DNA from: RHLJ01 sp963974345
GTDB lineage: Bacteria > Bacteroidota > Rhodothermia > Balneolales > Balneolaceae
Assembly (NCBI GenBank): GCA_963974345.1
Contig: CAXBBW010000016.1
Coordinates: forward strand, 1-64,000
Length of the DNA: 64,000 nt
Direction: 5' to 3'
The first letter of the stretch is position 1. Every line of letters starts with the position of its first letter. The position numbers and the translations under genes are program-made. Positions 46,007 through 55,066 of the stretch are shown one piece after another. Under the pieces are notes generated by a model that saw only the letters and a list, made by a program, of their open reading frames with translations, was not told the origin of the DNA and did not search any database.

Positions 46007-46966
46007 ATGCAATTTACTAACATTAAAGCCAAGATTTCGGAGTTTTTTAATTCGAAAAGCGGAAAGTTACTTTTAACATGGTTACAACGCTTTATTACTC
46101 TCGGAGTTATTATTTGGCTGGGGCTAGAGCTCTCAAAAGTAGGTTGGGGAAATGTTTGGAAATCTCTTCCAACTCAACCTTTGTTCTATCTCATTTTTAT
46201 TCTGTTTTTCTTTCAACTACCTATTATGGAAGCTATTGTATATAAAATTACATGGCCAATTAGTGTTTTCAAATCTATTCCAGCTTTTCTTCAAAAAAGG
46301 GTCTATAACAAAGAAGTTTTTGGTTATTCTGGTGAAGTTTTTCTTTTATTTTGGGCTAAATCTGTAGTAGGGTTAAAAGGCAAAGAAGCCTTTAAAACTA
46401 TTAAGGATAATAATATTATTTCATCGGTAGCGTCCACAATTTTTTCGGTTGTTTTGTTATCGATATTCATTTTCACTGATCAAATAAAAGTTCTTGATTG
46501 GCTTTTCGAGAAAAGTGCTGTCTACTATTCAATTGCAGCCATTACATTTATTGTAGTTTCAATACTTATTTACAGATTCAGAAGAGTAATTATTTCTATG
46601 AATCTCAATAATGCACTTAAGGTATTTACTCTTCTTTCATTTAGACTACTACTAGTTCAGATATTAAATCTTCTGATGTATTATGTAGTTTTACCAGATG
46701 TACCACTTTATACTTGGTTCATTTATATAGCTCTAGAAATTGTGATCTCAAGAATTCCTTTTTTACCTAATAGAGATGTAATTTATACCAGCATGAGTAT
46801 TTCTATTGCATCAACGATGATAGTTAGCCAAGAAGAAATTGCTGGTATAATGCTAGCTAAACTTGCTCTAAATAAAGTTGGCAGTTTAATTTCATTCCTT
46901 TATGCAAAATGGGCTTCAAAGAATAATCCTCCTATAATAGAAGAACCTAGCGAAATAACTTCATGA
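46007..46966 (+). CDS. LPG synthase-like flippase-type membrane protein
   Basis: A 319-residue protein with about seven to eight helices. WLQRFITLGVIIWLGLELSKVGWGNVWKSLPTQPLFYLIFILFF matches the start of lysylphosphatidylglycerol synthase transmembrane (UPF0104/AglD-like) proteins. KEVFGYSGEVFLLFWAKSVVGLKGKEAF is the second conserved block. The soluble transferase domain of MprF is absent. Such proteins are thought to move lipids or lipid-linked sugars. It is divergent from the GT4 gene and convergent with an HTTM-like gene. Confidence 0.7.
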   Translation: MQFTNIKAKISEFFNSKSGKLLLTWLQRFITLGVIIWLGLELSKVGWGNVWKSLPTQPLFYLIFILFFFQLPIMEAIVYKITWPISVFKSIPAFLQKRVYNKEVFGYSGEVFLLFWAKSVVGLKGKEAFKTIKDNNIISSVASTIFSVVLLSIFIFTDQIKVLDWLFEKSAVYYSIAAITFIVVSILIYRFRRVIISMNLNNALKVFTLLSFRLLLVQILNLLMYYVVLPDVPLYTWFIYIALEIVISRIPFLPNRDVIYTSMSISIASTMIVSQEEIAGIMLAKLALNKVGSLISFLYAKWASKNNPPIIEEPSEITS

Positions 46967-46969
46967 AGC

Positions 46970-47827
46970 TTATGGAGAATATTTTTTAATAAAATAATTT
47001 ATCAACTTATCCCAAGGATACCCAAGCAATATAAGTAGGTAAACATAATCACCGAAATAGATATTCAGTGTAAAAACTATTCCTATATGCATACTTAAAA
47101 GAATAGTAGTTTGTATCCACCTTGTTTTTTTGAACCAAAGAAGAAAGCCTGTAAGTTCAGTTAACAAACCAAAAGCTAATGTAATAGTGGCAAGCCAATA
47201 ATTTTCAAGAAGTATTACTTGCAATCTATTAAGTGAAAATGCTCCATTCTGTGATAGCTTATCTGTTCCTCGTTCTGCAATCCACAAAATTAAATGATCT
47301 CCATCAGCCCAATTAATACCAGTTCCAATTAGCTTAGAACAAGCTGCAAATACATAGCCCAAACCAATAAAGAAATACATTAAACCAAAAGCAGATTTTA
47401 TAATATGATCACTGTTCTTTATAAAACTGAAAGACACTCCAATACATAACAGTATCATCCCCGCTAGATTAGTACCATGAGATATCTCACCTTGAGAAAA
47501 TCGAGCAACATATTCTAAATGGAAGAAAAAAAGAGTTACCAAATAGGCGTGTTTCCACTTACGAAAAAACCCCACAAATAAGAGACCTGCGATTATTGAA
47601 GCATTTAGAATAGCCAGATTAGAACCAAAAAATATAGTTATATCAATATAATTTGCAAGACCTAAGGGTAATATTACTCCCGTTAGTTCTTTTATATAGA
47701 AAGCCCAGTTCCAAGTGTTGTAAATAATTTGACCAATTAGTATTACTTCAATTAATCGGAAGAAATACTTTTCGCCTTCGGTTAGTTCTTTATCCCATTC
47801 AAAAATTCGGTTGAAAAAATTAATCAT
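46970..47827 (-). CDS. HTTM-like polytopic membrane protein
   Basis: A 285-residue protein with about eight helices. RFSQGEISHGTNLAG, GLGYVFAACSKLIGTGINWADG and HIGIVFTLNIYFGDYVYLLILLGYPWD are HTTM-style segments with charged residues within helices. The usual extra C-terminal domain of gamma-carboxylases is missing. It overlaps the next gene (47820-48338) by 8 bases, so the two are co-translated. The function is unknown; a membrane electron-transfer or modification role is possible. Confidence 0.7.
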   Translation of the reverse strand: MINFFNRIFEWDKELTEGEKYFFRLIEVILIGQIIYNTWNWAFYIKELTGVILPLGLANYIDITIFFGSNLAILNASIIAGLLFVGFFRKWKHAYLVTLFFFHLEYVARFSQGEISHGTNLAGMILLCIGVSFSFIKNSDHIIKSAFGLMYFFIGLGYVFAACSKLIGTGINWADGDHLILWIAERGTDKLSQNGAFSLNRLQVILLENYWLATITLAFGLLTELTGFLLWFKKTRWIQTTILLSMHIGIVFTLNIYFGDYVYLLILLGYPWDKLINYFIKKYSP

Positions 47828-48338
47828 TAAAAACCATTGTAGTATCAGGAGTTAATAGAACAAAAGGTTTGTAGCTTATAAAAGCATCTGAATTCACTAA
47901 TTCTCCTCTAACTTTATAAATTAAAAGTGATTTATTTTTTAAAGTTGATTTAAAGTAATTGCGTACAACAGCCTTTTTATTCTCGTCCCATTCTTTATTC
48001 TTTGACATAAAATTTGATAAATCATTTTGATGGACATTCACTTCATTTAATGAGAAAGGCTTACCATATAATTCTTCTTCGCGTTGAATATCACCTGAAA
48101 TTGTTCTTTTTTCTTTTGTAATATCTCTCACAAATGTTCTTGTCCAAGGCTGCCCCGCTTTTGAAAACATTGGGTAAATACTGAATGGCCAAAACTCACC
48201 TTTATGTGACCCTGCCAATGCTGCATATACGGCAAATGTCATTACTAAAATAGTTACTGATTTTTTCTTAATTCCCAACTTACGAGTGTTTATTTTGTAT
48301 CTTTTTAAAGATAAAAGAAAGTTTTTTATAAAGTGCAA
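47820..48338 (-). CDS. partner protein of the HTTM-like gene
   Basis: A 172-residue protein with one N-terminal helix (about 28-43) and a soluble extracytoplasmic domain starting GEFWPFSIYPMFSKAGQPWTRTFVRD. That segment recurs next to HTTM-like proteins in Bacteroidota. The frame is open from a TTG at 48338, which overlaps the divergent start of the next gene by 6 bases. The true start of one of them is therefore probably further in. Overlap of its end with the HTTM-like gene supports a shared function. Confidence 0.65.
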   Translation of the reverse strand: MHFIKNFLLSLKRYKINTRKLGIKKKSVTILVMTFAVYAALAGSHKGEFWPFSIYPMFSKAGQPWTRTFVRDITKEKRTISGDIQREEELYGKPFSLNEVNVHQNDLSNFMSKNKEWDENKKAVVRNYFKSTLKNKSLLIYKVRGELVNSDAFISYKPFVLLTPDTTMVFND

Positions 48339-49481
48339 AAAAGGATAATCTTAACATCAAATTATTCTCCTTGGTCATCATATTCCGGAGGAGGACAAAG
48401 GTCTACCCATCACATTGCTACGGAGTTATCGAACTTAGGATTCGATGTGCATGTAGTTTTTACAAAAACATGGTTCGAAAAAGTTTCGGTTCCTAAATCA
48501 ATTTCTTATAAAGTTCATTGGTCTTCATTTCCTGGGTTTTATTCAAAAAGAACTAATCTATTCAGATTTCTTTCTGGGATTTTTGTTAAAAACATAGTTG
48601 GTAAGTTATTAACTCGAGATTGTATTGTTCACTCTAATGGAGAAGAAGGATCCTTTATTGGAAGCCTAAAAAAAACAAATTCGTTCAAATTTGTAATTAC
48701 CCCTCGTTATCCTTTTATACCAGAAAAAAGTAGCGGTCTTACTCCTACATCGTTAAGCGCTTTGATGAATTGGAATCATTCAAAATATGTAATGCTCCAT
48801 AAAGCACTTCTTGAGGCTGATATTATTTGCCCTACCAGCAAGTTTTCAAAAAATATGTTTAGAAATTTATTTGCTTTAAGTAATAAACGCTTTAATGTTG
48901 TTTATAATGGTGTTTCTGAAGATTTTTTTAATGCTTCCCAAAAAAAAACAAATACTAATACCATAATATTTTTTGGTCGACTTTCAGCTTCTAAAGGAGT
49001 AGATACATTATTAAAAGCCTCAGAAATTGCACATGCAAATATTGATAAAGTGATAATTATAGGGAGAGGTGAGTTAAAAGAGTTTGCATCAAAAAAAGCT
49101 ACTAGCGGTGTCCTTAAGGATAAAATTGAGCTTTACAATTGGTTAGATATCCCCGAATTAATTAAACAAATTCAAGTTTCTACACTTGCAGTCCTGCCAT
49201 CAAGGGAAGAAAGTTTTGGGAATTCAGTAGCAGAAGCAATGGCATGTGGTGTAGCAACAATTACTACAAGAGTTGGATCTATTCCTGAACTTATTGAAAA
49301 AGAAAACCAAGGAATATTACTCGATCCTGAAAATATTTCAGGTTTTGCAGATGCAATTACTTCTTTGATTTTGAACCCTAAACTCCGGCAAGAAATTGCA
49401 CTAAACGGAAAGAACCGAATCCATTCTACTTTTAGTTGGAAAAGCTCGGTACAGAATTATCTTGCAGTATATAATTCTTAA
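48333..49481 (+). CDS. GT4-family glycosyltransferase
   Basis: A 382-residue GT-B glycosyltransferase. GGGQRSTHHIATELSNLGFDVHVVF is the acceptor-side loop, IIFFGRLSASKGVDTLLKAS is the donor-binding start, and REESFGNSVAEAMACGVATITTRVGSIPELI is the EX7E region. The first codon is a GTG at 48333, overlapping the divergent TTG start of the neighbour. Its stop overlaps the convergent Wzi-like gene by 4 bases. It probably adds a sugar to a capsule or LPS-type glycan. Confidence 0.9.
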   Translation: MQKRIILTSNYSPWSSYSGGGQRSTHHIATELSNLGFDVHVVFTKTWFEKVSVPKSISYKVHWSSFPGFYSKRTNLFRFLSGIFVKNIVGKLLTRDCIVHSNGEEGSFIGSLKKTNSFKFVITPRYPFIPEKSSGLTPTSLSALMNWNHSKYVMLHKALLEADIICPTSKFSKNMFRNLFALSNKRFNVVYNGVSEDFFNASQKKTNTNTIIFFGRLSASKGVDTLLKASEIAHANIDKVIIIGRGELKEFASKKATSGVLKDKIELYNWLDIPELIKQIQVSTLAVLPSREESFGNSVAEAMACGVATITTRVGSIPELIEKENQGILLDPENISGFADAITSLILNPKLRQEIALNGKNRIHSTFSWKSSVQNYLAVYNS

Positions 49482-50944
49482 TTTTTGATTGGGTAGAATT
49501 TAAAGCCAAATGAAACTGCAATATTATTTCTTTCTTCTTCTTTAAAATCATACCCAAGTGAACTAAATAGTATAATATTCTGATTTTTTTTTGGTGAATA
49601 CTCGAAAAACCCCATTAAGTAATAATAGTCTTTTCTAACTGTTTCACGGTCTACAAAATTTATATCCAATGGTTTTTCTTCTTTCCCCCCACATCCCAAA
49701 CCTTCAGGACTTACAAGGTTTTTACATTTACCATAATTTCTTGTATATGCAAAAGATGGTATAAATTTCATTTTACTAGAAACTTGAACATCAATAGAAA
49801 TGGTATGCCCTACTATCATATTATTAGTTATTTCTCCCAATTCTTGATCATAGGTTAAAAGAGGATTTCCAATAATATTTCCTTGATAAGTCCACCCAGT
49901 TTTATAAATATGATGATTAAAATAGTTAGCTCTTCCACCAGGCTGACTTTTGTACGCATCCTGTCTTATTGTATAAATATGATCATATGCTATATTTTTA
50001 AGAAAACGATTATTTCTAAAAACTAAACTCATACTCCATTGCCCATCCCAAACACTTCTAAATTCAGCAGCATTTTTGTCTTCTATATAAAATAACCTGC
50101 TCACATCGAACTTATATTCTCTTCCTATTAAATTAATTCCAAAATCATAACCTGCTAAATTATTACCTAAAGCTGTTAAAACTTCTCCTTCTAATTTAGA
50201 ATTGCTTTGTGCTCCCTGTGCAAAAAATACTCTTAAATAATCTGAGAATGCAGATGGAAGATCCCCAACTGAAGCACTATTACCTCCCCACATAACATTA
50301 TGAATAATACCTCCATTAAGTTTCAACCAATCAAAATCTATCTGGAGATAAAACTGTTTATTATGTAACCAGGCATTCCTTACTTGACGGTCATTTTCAA
50401 ACCAAAAATGCCCCAGTGAGATTTTATATTTTAAATACCCTTGTGTGAATGGAACTACTAAATAATTATCTGTCCTTAACTCAATACCAGGTAGTGCAGA
50501 TGCATTCCTACTATTGATAAATGGCCCAAGCCCTAATTCATTTGAATTTAAACCTTGATTTAAAAAAAACCTACCTAAGGAGAGTTCAAGTTTTTTATAT
50601 CTTAAAACGGAATAAATCTGTGCCAAATTAAATGTACTCTCATTCGAGGCACTTGTTGATATACCAATTCCTCCCCTGACATTAAATATCCCGAACTCTT
50701 TTTCATCAATATTATAAAGAATATCGAGATTAAGGCTAGATGAATTTTTATAAACCTTTCCTCGATTGTTTGCCCACATCCAAAAAGGAATATCTCCTTT
50801 ACCATACTTTAAAAAAGCTTCTGTTTGGATGGTTAAGCTCTGAGGTGTAACTTGTGAATAAACAACATTCTGACCTAATATAAAACCTAATACTAGTACA
50901 AAAATAAAGTACTTAGGAATCTTAACTTTTATATTGTTTATCAT
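49478..50944 (-). CDS. Wzi-like capsule assembly outer membrane protein
   Basis: A 488-residue predicted outer-membrane beta barrel with a signal peptide (residues 1-30). Aromatic-rich alternating strands run throughout, with the family segment FNHHIYKTGWTYQGNIIGNPL near residue 345. GRFFLNQGLNSNELGLGPFINSRNASALPGIEL is another Wzi feature. Known Wzi proteins bind capsular polysaccharide to the cell surface. It overlaps the upstream glycosyltransferase by 23 bases, consistent with one capsule operon. Confidence 0.85.
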   Translation of the reverse strand: MINNIKVKIPKYFIFVLVLGFILGQNVVYSQVTPQSLTIQTEAFLKYGKGDIPFWMWANNRGKVYKNSSSLNLDILYNIDEKEFGIFNVRGGIGISTSASNESTFNLAQIYSVLRYKKLELSLGRFFLNQGLNSNELGLGPFINSRNASALPGIELRTDNYLVVPFTQGYLKYKISLGHFWFENDRQVRNAWLHNKQFYLQIDFDWLKLNGGIIHNVMWGGNSASVGDLPSAFSDYLRVFFAQGAQSNSKLEGEVLTALGNNLAGYDFGINLIGREYKFDVSRLFYIEDKNAAEFRSVWDGQWSMSLVFRNNRFLKNIAYDHIYTIRQDAYKSQPGGRANYFNHHIYKTGWTYQGNIIGNPLLTYDQELGEITNNMIVGHTISIDVQVSSKMKFIPSFAYTRNYGKCKNLVSPEGLGCGGKEEKPLDINFVDRETVRKDYYYLMGFFEYSPKKNQNIILFSSLGYDFKEEERNNIAVSFGFKFYPIKN

Positions 50945-51950
50945 TAACGCCAGTCTTAGAAGAATTTATGCCTGATACTTCATTAACTAATTGCTTCCAA
51001 ACCAATTCAGAAAAAGAATAGAATGGAGTTTTTTGATGGTACCATCCGAAGTGTAAGCAGTAAGGGGTTGTGTATAAGTGGTCTCCAAGTCCAGGAATAA
51101 TACCAGCTATTGAAATTAATATTTTTCTCAACGTTACAGATTTTAGTCCTCTAAATGAATAGACTAAATTATGATTGTAAAATTTGCATTTCACATATTG
51201 AAAATCATCATCGTGTTCTGTTAAGTCGGAAATATAATCTAATTGAGGACTCTCATGACCTTGAAGCCATGGATAAATCGGGATGTTAAGCTTTGACATC
51301 GCCATAGCCAAGCTCCATTCACATGACTCTTCTGTTCTGCCTTGTTCCATTTTACGGCTTTTAAAATGGGTTTCATCCTTACGATCTATCATCTCTCCAG
51401 CTAGCTTACAAACTTTTTTTGTTGTCTCGTAATCAGAAGCGTACATCATCCCTGATTGTACTCTACTCAGATATGTAAGTCCAAATCTTTTAAGAGTTCT
51501 TTTTCTTCGACCAAAAAAAATATCTCTAAAAACTCCCAAACTTTTAGGCGCTCCAAAAAAATTATCTGAAATCAGGGTTCCAGTGATCGTAAATTCGAAT
51601 GGTGAAAAAGAAGTCCAAAGTGAATCGGTATTTCTGCACCATATAATATCACTATCTAAGAAAATGTTTCTTTCAAAAAATAGATACTGATATATGTTAT
51701 GCTTAAAACCTACTATAGAAGCATGCTCTTCTGGGAGTGTATGGATCACATCAAACAACGATTCCAATCCATTTTCCTTAAGAATTTTTCTTTGTTTATC
51801 ACTACAGGCTAGTGCTATGGGACGTTCCTTGTCGTAACGTTTTAAACTAATAACTGAAGCAATAGTATGCTTCAAGTATTTAGGGTGACCATAGCTTACG
51901 TAGATATAGCCTTCTTTACCTTTTTTTTCTTTTTTAAATGAATGTAGCAA
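50922..51950 (-). CDS. GT8-like nucleotide-sugar transferase
   Basis: A 342-residue protein with a GT-A fold. YIYVSYGHPKYLKHTIASVISLKRYDK opens the domain, and FERNIFLDSDIIWCRNTD holds the metal-binding DxD (DSD), as in GT8/glycogenin-like transferases. GMMYASD and a C-terminal helix follow. No membrane segment is seen except a weak hydrophobic stretch near the end. It may add a sugar in capsule synthesis, given its overlap with the Wzi-like gene. Confidence 0.75.
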   Translation of the reverse strand: MLHSFKKEKKGKEGYIYVSYGHPKYLKHTIASVISLKRYDKERPIALACSDKQRKILKENGLESLFDVIHTLPEEHASIVGFKHNIYQYLFFERNIFLDSDIIWCRNTDSLWTSFSPFEFTITGTLISDNFFGAPKSLGVFRDIFFGRRKRTLKRFGLTYLSRVQSGMMYASDYETTKKVCKLAGEMIDRKDETHFKSRKMEQGRTEESCEWSLAMAMSKLNIPIYPWLQGHESPQLDYISDLTEHDDDFQYVKCKFYNHNLVYSFRGLKSVTLRKILISIAGIIPGLGDHLYTTPYCLHFGWYHQKTPFYSFSELVWKQLVNEVSGINSSKTGVNDKQYKS

Positions 51951-52005
51951 CGCTAATTTTTCCTTAAAGATACAGGTTCTTTTAACTCATTAAAAAATAA
52001 AAAAA

Positions 52006-52620
52006 TTACTGCCCCCCAGCTCTTTTCCTTAGGCTCTCCATTAAAGTATCAAACCCTTTTCGAGTAATTATTCTCTGAAACTGGTTTTTATAAGATTCGG
52101 CTGTCCAAAGGTCATCTATACTCATATCGATAATAACCCATTCATCTCCTTCCAATTCCATCTTATACTCTACTGGAGTTCGAACTTCATCAAGTTGCGC
52201 CATTGTTTTAACAAGAGCATGGTTATTATCAACTTCAATAGAGTTGTATTTTACACTTGCACGATATATGTCTAGCTTATTTAAAGAGTGATCTCTAACT
52301 ATGGAAATAAATAGGTTTAGAAACTCTTCTCTACTTTCTTCTGAAATCTCATTATAAGTTTCGTCCAGAGCTGTTTTTGCCATTGCCTCAAAATCGATTA
52401 CTCCATTAATAATTTCTTTTAATTCAGCTCTTTGTTGTTCAGAGTATTCTTGTCCTTCTGGACCTAACAATTCTTTTATTTGTAGATCTCTCTCAATTAG
52501 CATTGTTTTAATTTCTTCATCTACATTTTGTGCAACTGTTATTATCGTTGCTGACATAGAAATAATGCTCACAAGAATACATTGTTTTATAAATCTCATA
52601 AATCCGTAATTAATTTTCAC
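52006..52620 (-). CDS. MlaC/HpnM-family periplasmic phospholipid-binding protein
   Basis: A 204-residue protein with a signal peptide (residues 1-30). The Tol-Tol-Mla pattern INGVIDFEAMAKTALDETYNEISEESREEFLNLF is followed by LARVEYKMELEGDEWVIIDMSIDDLWTAESYKNQFQ-type strands that form the lipid-binding pocket. It would ferry phospholipids or hopanoids through the periplasm. mlaD, mlaE and mlaF genes are not adjacent. It overlaps the upstream TolC-like gene by 11 bases. Confidence 0.88.
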   Translation of the reverse strand: MKINYGFMRFIKQCILVSIISMSATIITVAQNVDEEIKTMLIERDLQIKELLGPEGQEYSEQQRAELKEIINGVIDFEAMAKTALDETYNEISEESREEFLNLFISIVRDHSLNKLDIYRASVKYNSIEVDNNHALVKTMAQLDEVRTPVEYKMELEGDEWVIIDMSIDDLWTAESYKNQFQRIITRKGFDTLMESLRKRAGGQ

Positions 52621-53992
52621 TCAGCCTTGTTAACGGGAGACCAGCTGATTTATTTAGCTTAGCAATTGCTGTATTAAATTCAAAAATACTCTCCATTTCT
52701 GAAAGTCTAAGTTCGAGCTCTTGGCGTACTGCATCAACTAGATCTTTAGATTCCCCAAATCCTAAATCATAATCTAATTGTTCCATACGTAGCCATTCTT
52801 TAGCAATTTGAAGAGCTTCATCAGTTTTTTCGACTTTTACTTCAGCTAGTGCTGCATTACGATATGCCTCATTTACTTCTAAGATAATACCATCCTGCAT
52901 AGCTTCTTTAAGAAAATCTAATCTATTAACTTCAAGCTTACTGCGTTCCAACGATGTTCTAGCTTGAAAAAAATTCAAATTCTGACGAATAGTAAGTCCC
53001 ATAGCGGTATTAAAAGTATTTTCAGGGGTAGAAATAAAGGGATTAGGTTGTCTAGGTCTGATTGGAGTACTAGCAAATGTAGTAGTGAATCCTAAATACA
53101 ATCCTGGTAAATTTTTTGATTTTAAAGAACCAATATATTGTTCCATTGCGGTTCTACCTAATTCAAGACCCAATAATTCAGCTCTATTATTTTTTGCGCT
53201 ATTCTGATAAAAACTTATTGGCTCAATTTGATTCTTTACTGGATCTAAGAAACGAACTTTGGGTTCATAAATAATTTCATTTTCATTTCTTAACGCATAC
53301 TTCCAAGTTTCTTTTACGAATACTAAACTTTGAACTACTTCTTCTTTTTGGATTGCAAATTGCGCTTTAAAAACTCTAAACTTGAATATATCTGATTCAT
53401 CTACTTCTGCTGGATTATCTTCTAATTGTTCTTCCAATGCTCGACCAATTTGATCTGCCTTGTCTTCAGCGTCTGTTAGTAAACGCTCAATTTCTAAAGC
53501 AAAAATATAGCCATAATAAAGATCGTGTAATCTTAGTTCAAGTTCTGCTCTTGTGGCTTCATACTCTTGCTCAGTTGCTTTAACTCCAGTTTTAGCTGCA
53601 GTTATTGCTTTATTTACAGCGCCCCAAATAAACAATGGTTGAACTCCTTCAACTCTTAATCTTGTAAATAATCCAGGGTTGTCCCAATCATTTTTTGCAT
53701 ATGGATCTAAATAGATTTCTTCTTCAGGTCTACCTTCTGGAGAAAATACTCCAGGAACAACGGCATGTTCCGAGCGAAAATTAAGCGACGGTAAAAATCT
53801 CTGATCTTTTGCTAATTGAGTTCTGTTTTCAGCTAAATCGACTTTTGTACCAACTACTTTCATTTGACCCGAATTTTCTAGGGCTATTTCAAGAAATTGG
53901 TCAAAATTAATCCTCAATGTATCTTGGGACATAACAACAGATTTCCCGAGAAATAGATTAAAAAGAAGTAGAATAAGTAAGCGTTTAATCAT
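52610..53992 (-). CDS. TolC-family outer membrane efflux protein
   Basis: A 460-residue protein with a signal peptide (residues 1-22, KSVVMSQ) and two repeats of paired long helices. The segments FDQFLEIALENSGQMKVVGTKVDLAENRT and LRHDLYYGYIFALEIERLL belong to the first repeat. The second has TSLERSKLEVNRLDFLKEAMQDGIILEVNEAYRNAALAE. It should form a trimeric outer-membrane and periplasmic channel. It is the first gene of a short operon with the MlaC-like gene. Confidence 0.9.
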   Translation of the reverse strand: MIKRLLILLLFNLFLGKSVVMSQDTLRINFDQFLEIALENSGQMKVVGTKVDLAENRTQLAKDQRFLPSLNFRSEHAVVPGVFSPEGRPEEEIYLDPYAKNDWDNPGLFTRLRVEGVQPLFIWGAVNKAITAAKTGVKATEQEYEATRAELELRLHDLYYGYIFALEIERLLTDAEDKADQIGRALEEQLEDNPAEVDESDIFKFRVFKAQFAIQKEEVVQSLVFVKETWKYALRNENEIIYEPKVRFLDPVKNQIEPISFYQNSAKNNRAELLGLELGRTAMEQYIGSLKSKNLPGLYLGFTTTFASTPIRPRQPNPFISTPENTFNTAMGLTIRQNLNFFQARTSLERSKLEVNRLDFLKEAMQDGIILEVNEAYRNAALAEVKVEKTDEALQIAKEWLRMEQLDYDLGFGESKDLVDAVRQELELRLSEMESIFEFNTAIAKLNKSAGLPLTRLSEN

Positions 53993-54044
53993 AACTAAGT
54001 ATTTTGCCTAACAACGGGTGTTTACATCTTTTATTTAATTAAAA

Positions 54045-54076
54045 CAAAAATAGCCCCATTTGGGGCTATTTTTTTA
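54045..54076. terminator. bidirectional terminator between tolC-like gene and tRNA-Ser
   Basis: A 10-bp stem AATAGCCCCA/TGGGGCTATT (54049-54058 with 54061-54070) is followed by seven T on the plus strand. On the minus strand it is followed by a T-rich tract. It ends the tRNA-Ser transcript. Confidence 0.8.
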
Positions 54077-54079
54077 TTG

Positions 54080-54164
54080 CGGAGAGTGAGGGATTCGAAC
54101 CCCCGGAGACTTGCGCCTCAACGGTTTTCAAGACCGCCGCATTCGACCACTCTGCCAACTCTCC
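54080..54164 (-). tRNA. tRNA-Ser (UGA anticodon)
   Basis: An 85-base class II tRNA. The acceptor stem GGAGAGT pairs with ACTCTCC, leaving discriminator G. The anticodon loop CTTGAAA gives TGA. A long variable arm follows, and GGTTCGAATCC forms the T loop. No CCA is encoded. The atpG end lies 5 bases upstream. Confidence 0.95.
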
Positions 54165-54169
54165 TAAAA

Positions 54170-55063
54170 TCAGTCTCCACTTAGTGCCTGGGCACCGGAT
54201 ACAATCTCAGAAATTTCAGTCGTAATTGCACTTTGTCGTGCTTTATTATATTTAAGTCGTAGTTCTTGCTCTAGTTCTTTCGCATTTTCAGTAGCACTTT
54301 CCATTGCTGACATTCTTGCACCCTGTTCTGATGCGTTAGATTCTAGTACCGCTTTCCATAGTTGAATGTTCAAATGAAGTGGCAATAATTTTTCTAAAAT
54401 GACTTCAGAATCAGGTTCGAAAATATAATCATTTGCACTATTAGAAGCATCATCAGAACTAGCAGAAATTGTATTAGGATCTATTGGAAGAACCTTGTCT
54501 ATTCTTCTATTTTGTGCAATTACTGATTTAAACTCATTGAAAGCTACAAATACTTCATCATAAACTTCAGAAACAAAATTTTCAGTTAAAGCACTCATAA
54601 TTTCAGATGTCTTTGAATATTGAAGATCATCGAAAAAACCAGGGTGTGATTCAATCACATTATATTTACGCTTTTTGAAATATGCGCCTGCTTTTTTCCC
54701 AATTGTAATCAAAGAGAGAGTGCCGTTCTTTTTATGCTCTAAAAAGTTAGATTCAATAGATTTTTCAACTTCTTTAAATAGATTGTTATTAAATCCACCA
54801 CATAAACCTCTATCGGAACCTACTACAACCATTAATACGTTCTCAACTTCTTCAGAAGTTCGCATGATTGGATTAGAATCTGAACTACTACCTACTAAGC
54901 GACCTACAACATCTTGGATCTTAGATGCATAAGGACGAGTCTGTACCATACGTTCCTGAGCTTTTCTAAGCTTAGCAGCTGCTACCATTTTCATGGCTCT
55001 AGTAATCTGCTGTGTATTGTTTACAGTAGTAATCCTATTTCGTATGTCACGTAGATTTGCCAT
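54170..55063 (-). CDS. atpG: ATP synthase F1 gamma subunit
   Basis: The central stalk subunit, 297 residues. The N terminus MANLRDIRNRITTVNNTQQITRAMKMVAAAKLRKAQ and C terminus RQSAITTEISEIVSGAQAL are the two long coiled-coil helices. VVGSDRGLCGGFN is the conserved globular motif. It is last in the atpZ-(atpI-like)-B-E-F-H-A-G operon. atpD and atpC do not follow, so beta and epsilon must be encoded elsewhere. Confidence 0.97.
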   Translation of the reverse strand: MANLRDIRNRITTVNNTQQITRAMKMVAAAKLRKAQERMVQTRPYASKIQDVVGRLVGSSSDSNPIMRTSEEVENVLMVVVGSDRGLCGGFNNNLFKEVEKSIESNFLEHKKNGTLSLITIGKKAGAYFKKRKYNVIESHPGFFDDLQYSKTSEIMSALTENFVSEVYDEVFVAFNEFKSVIAQNRRIDKVLPIDPNTISASSDDASNSANDYIFEPDSEVILEKLLPLHLNIQLWKAVLESNASEQGARMSAMESATENAKELEQELRLKYNKARQSAITTEISEIVSGAQALSGD

Positions 55064-55066
55064 CTA

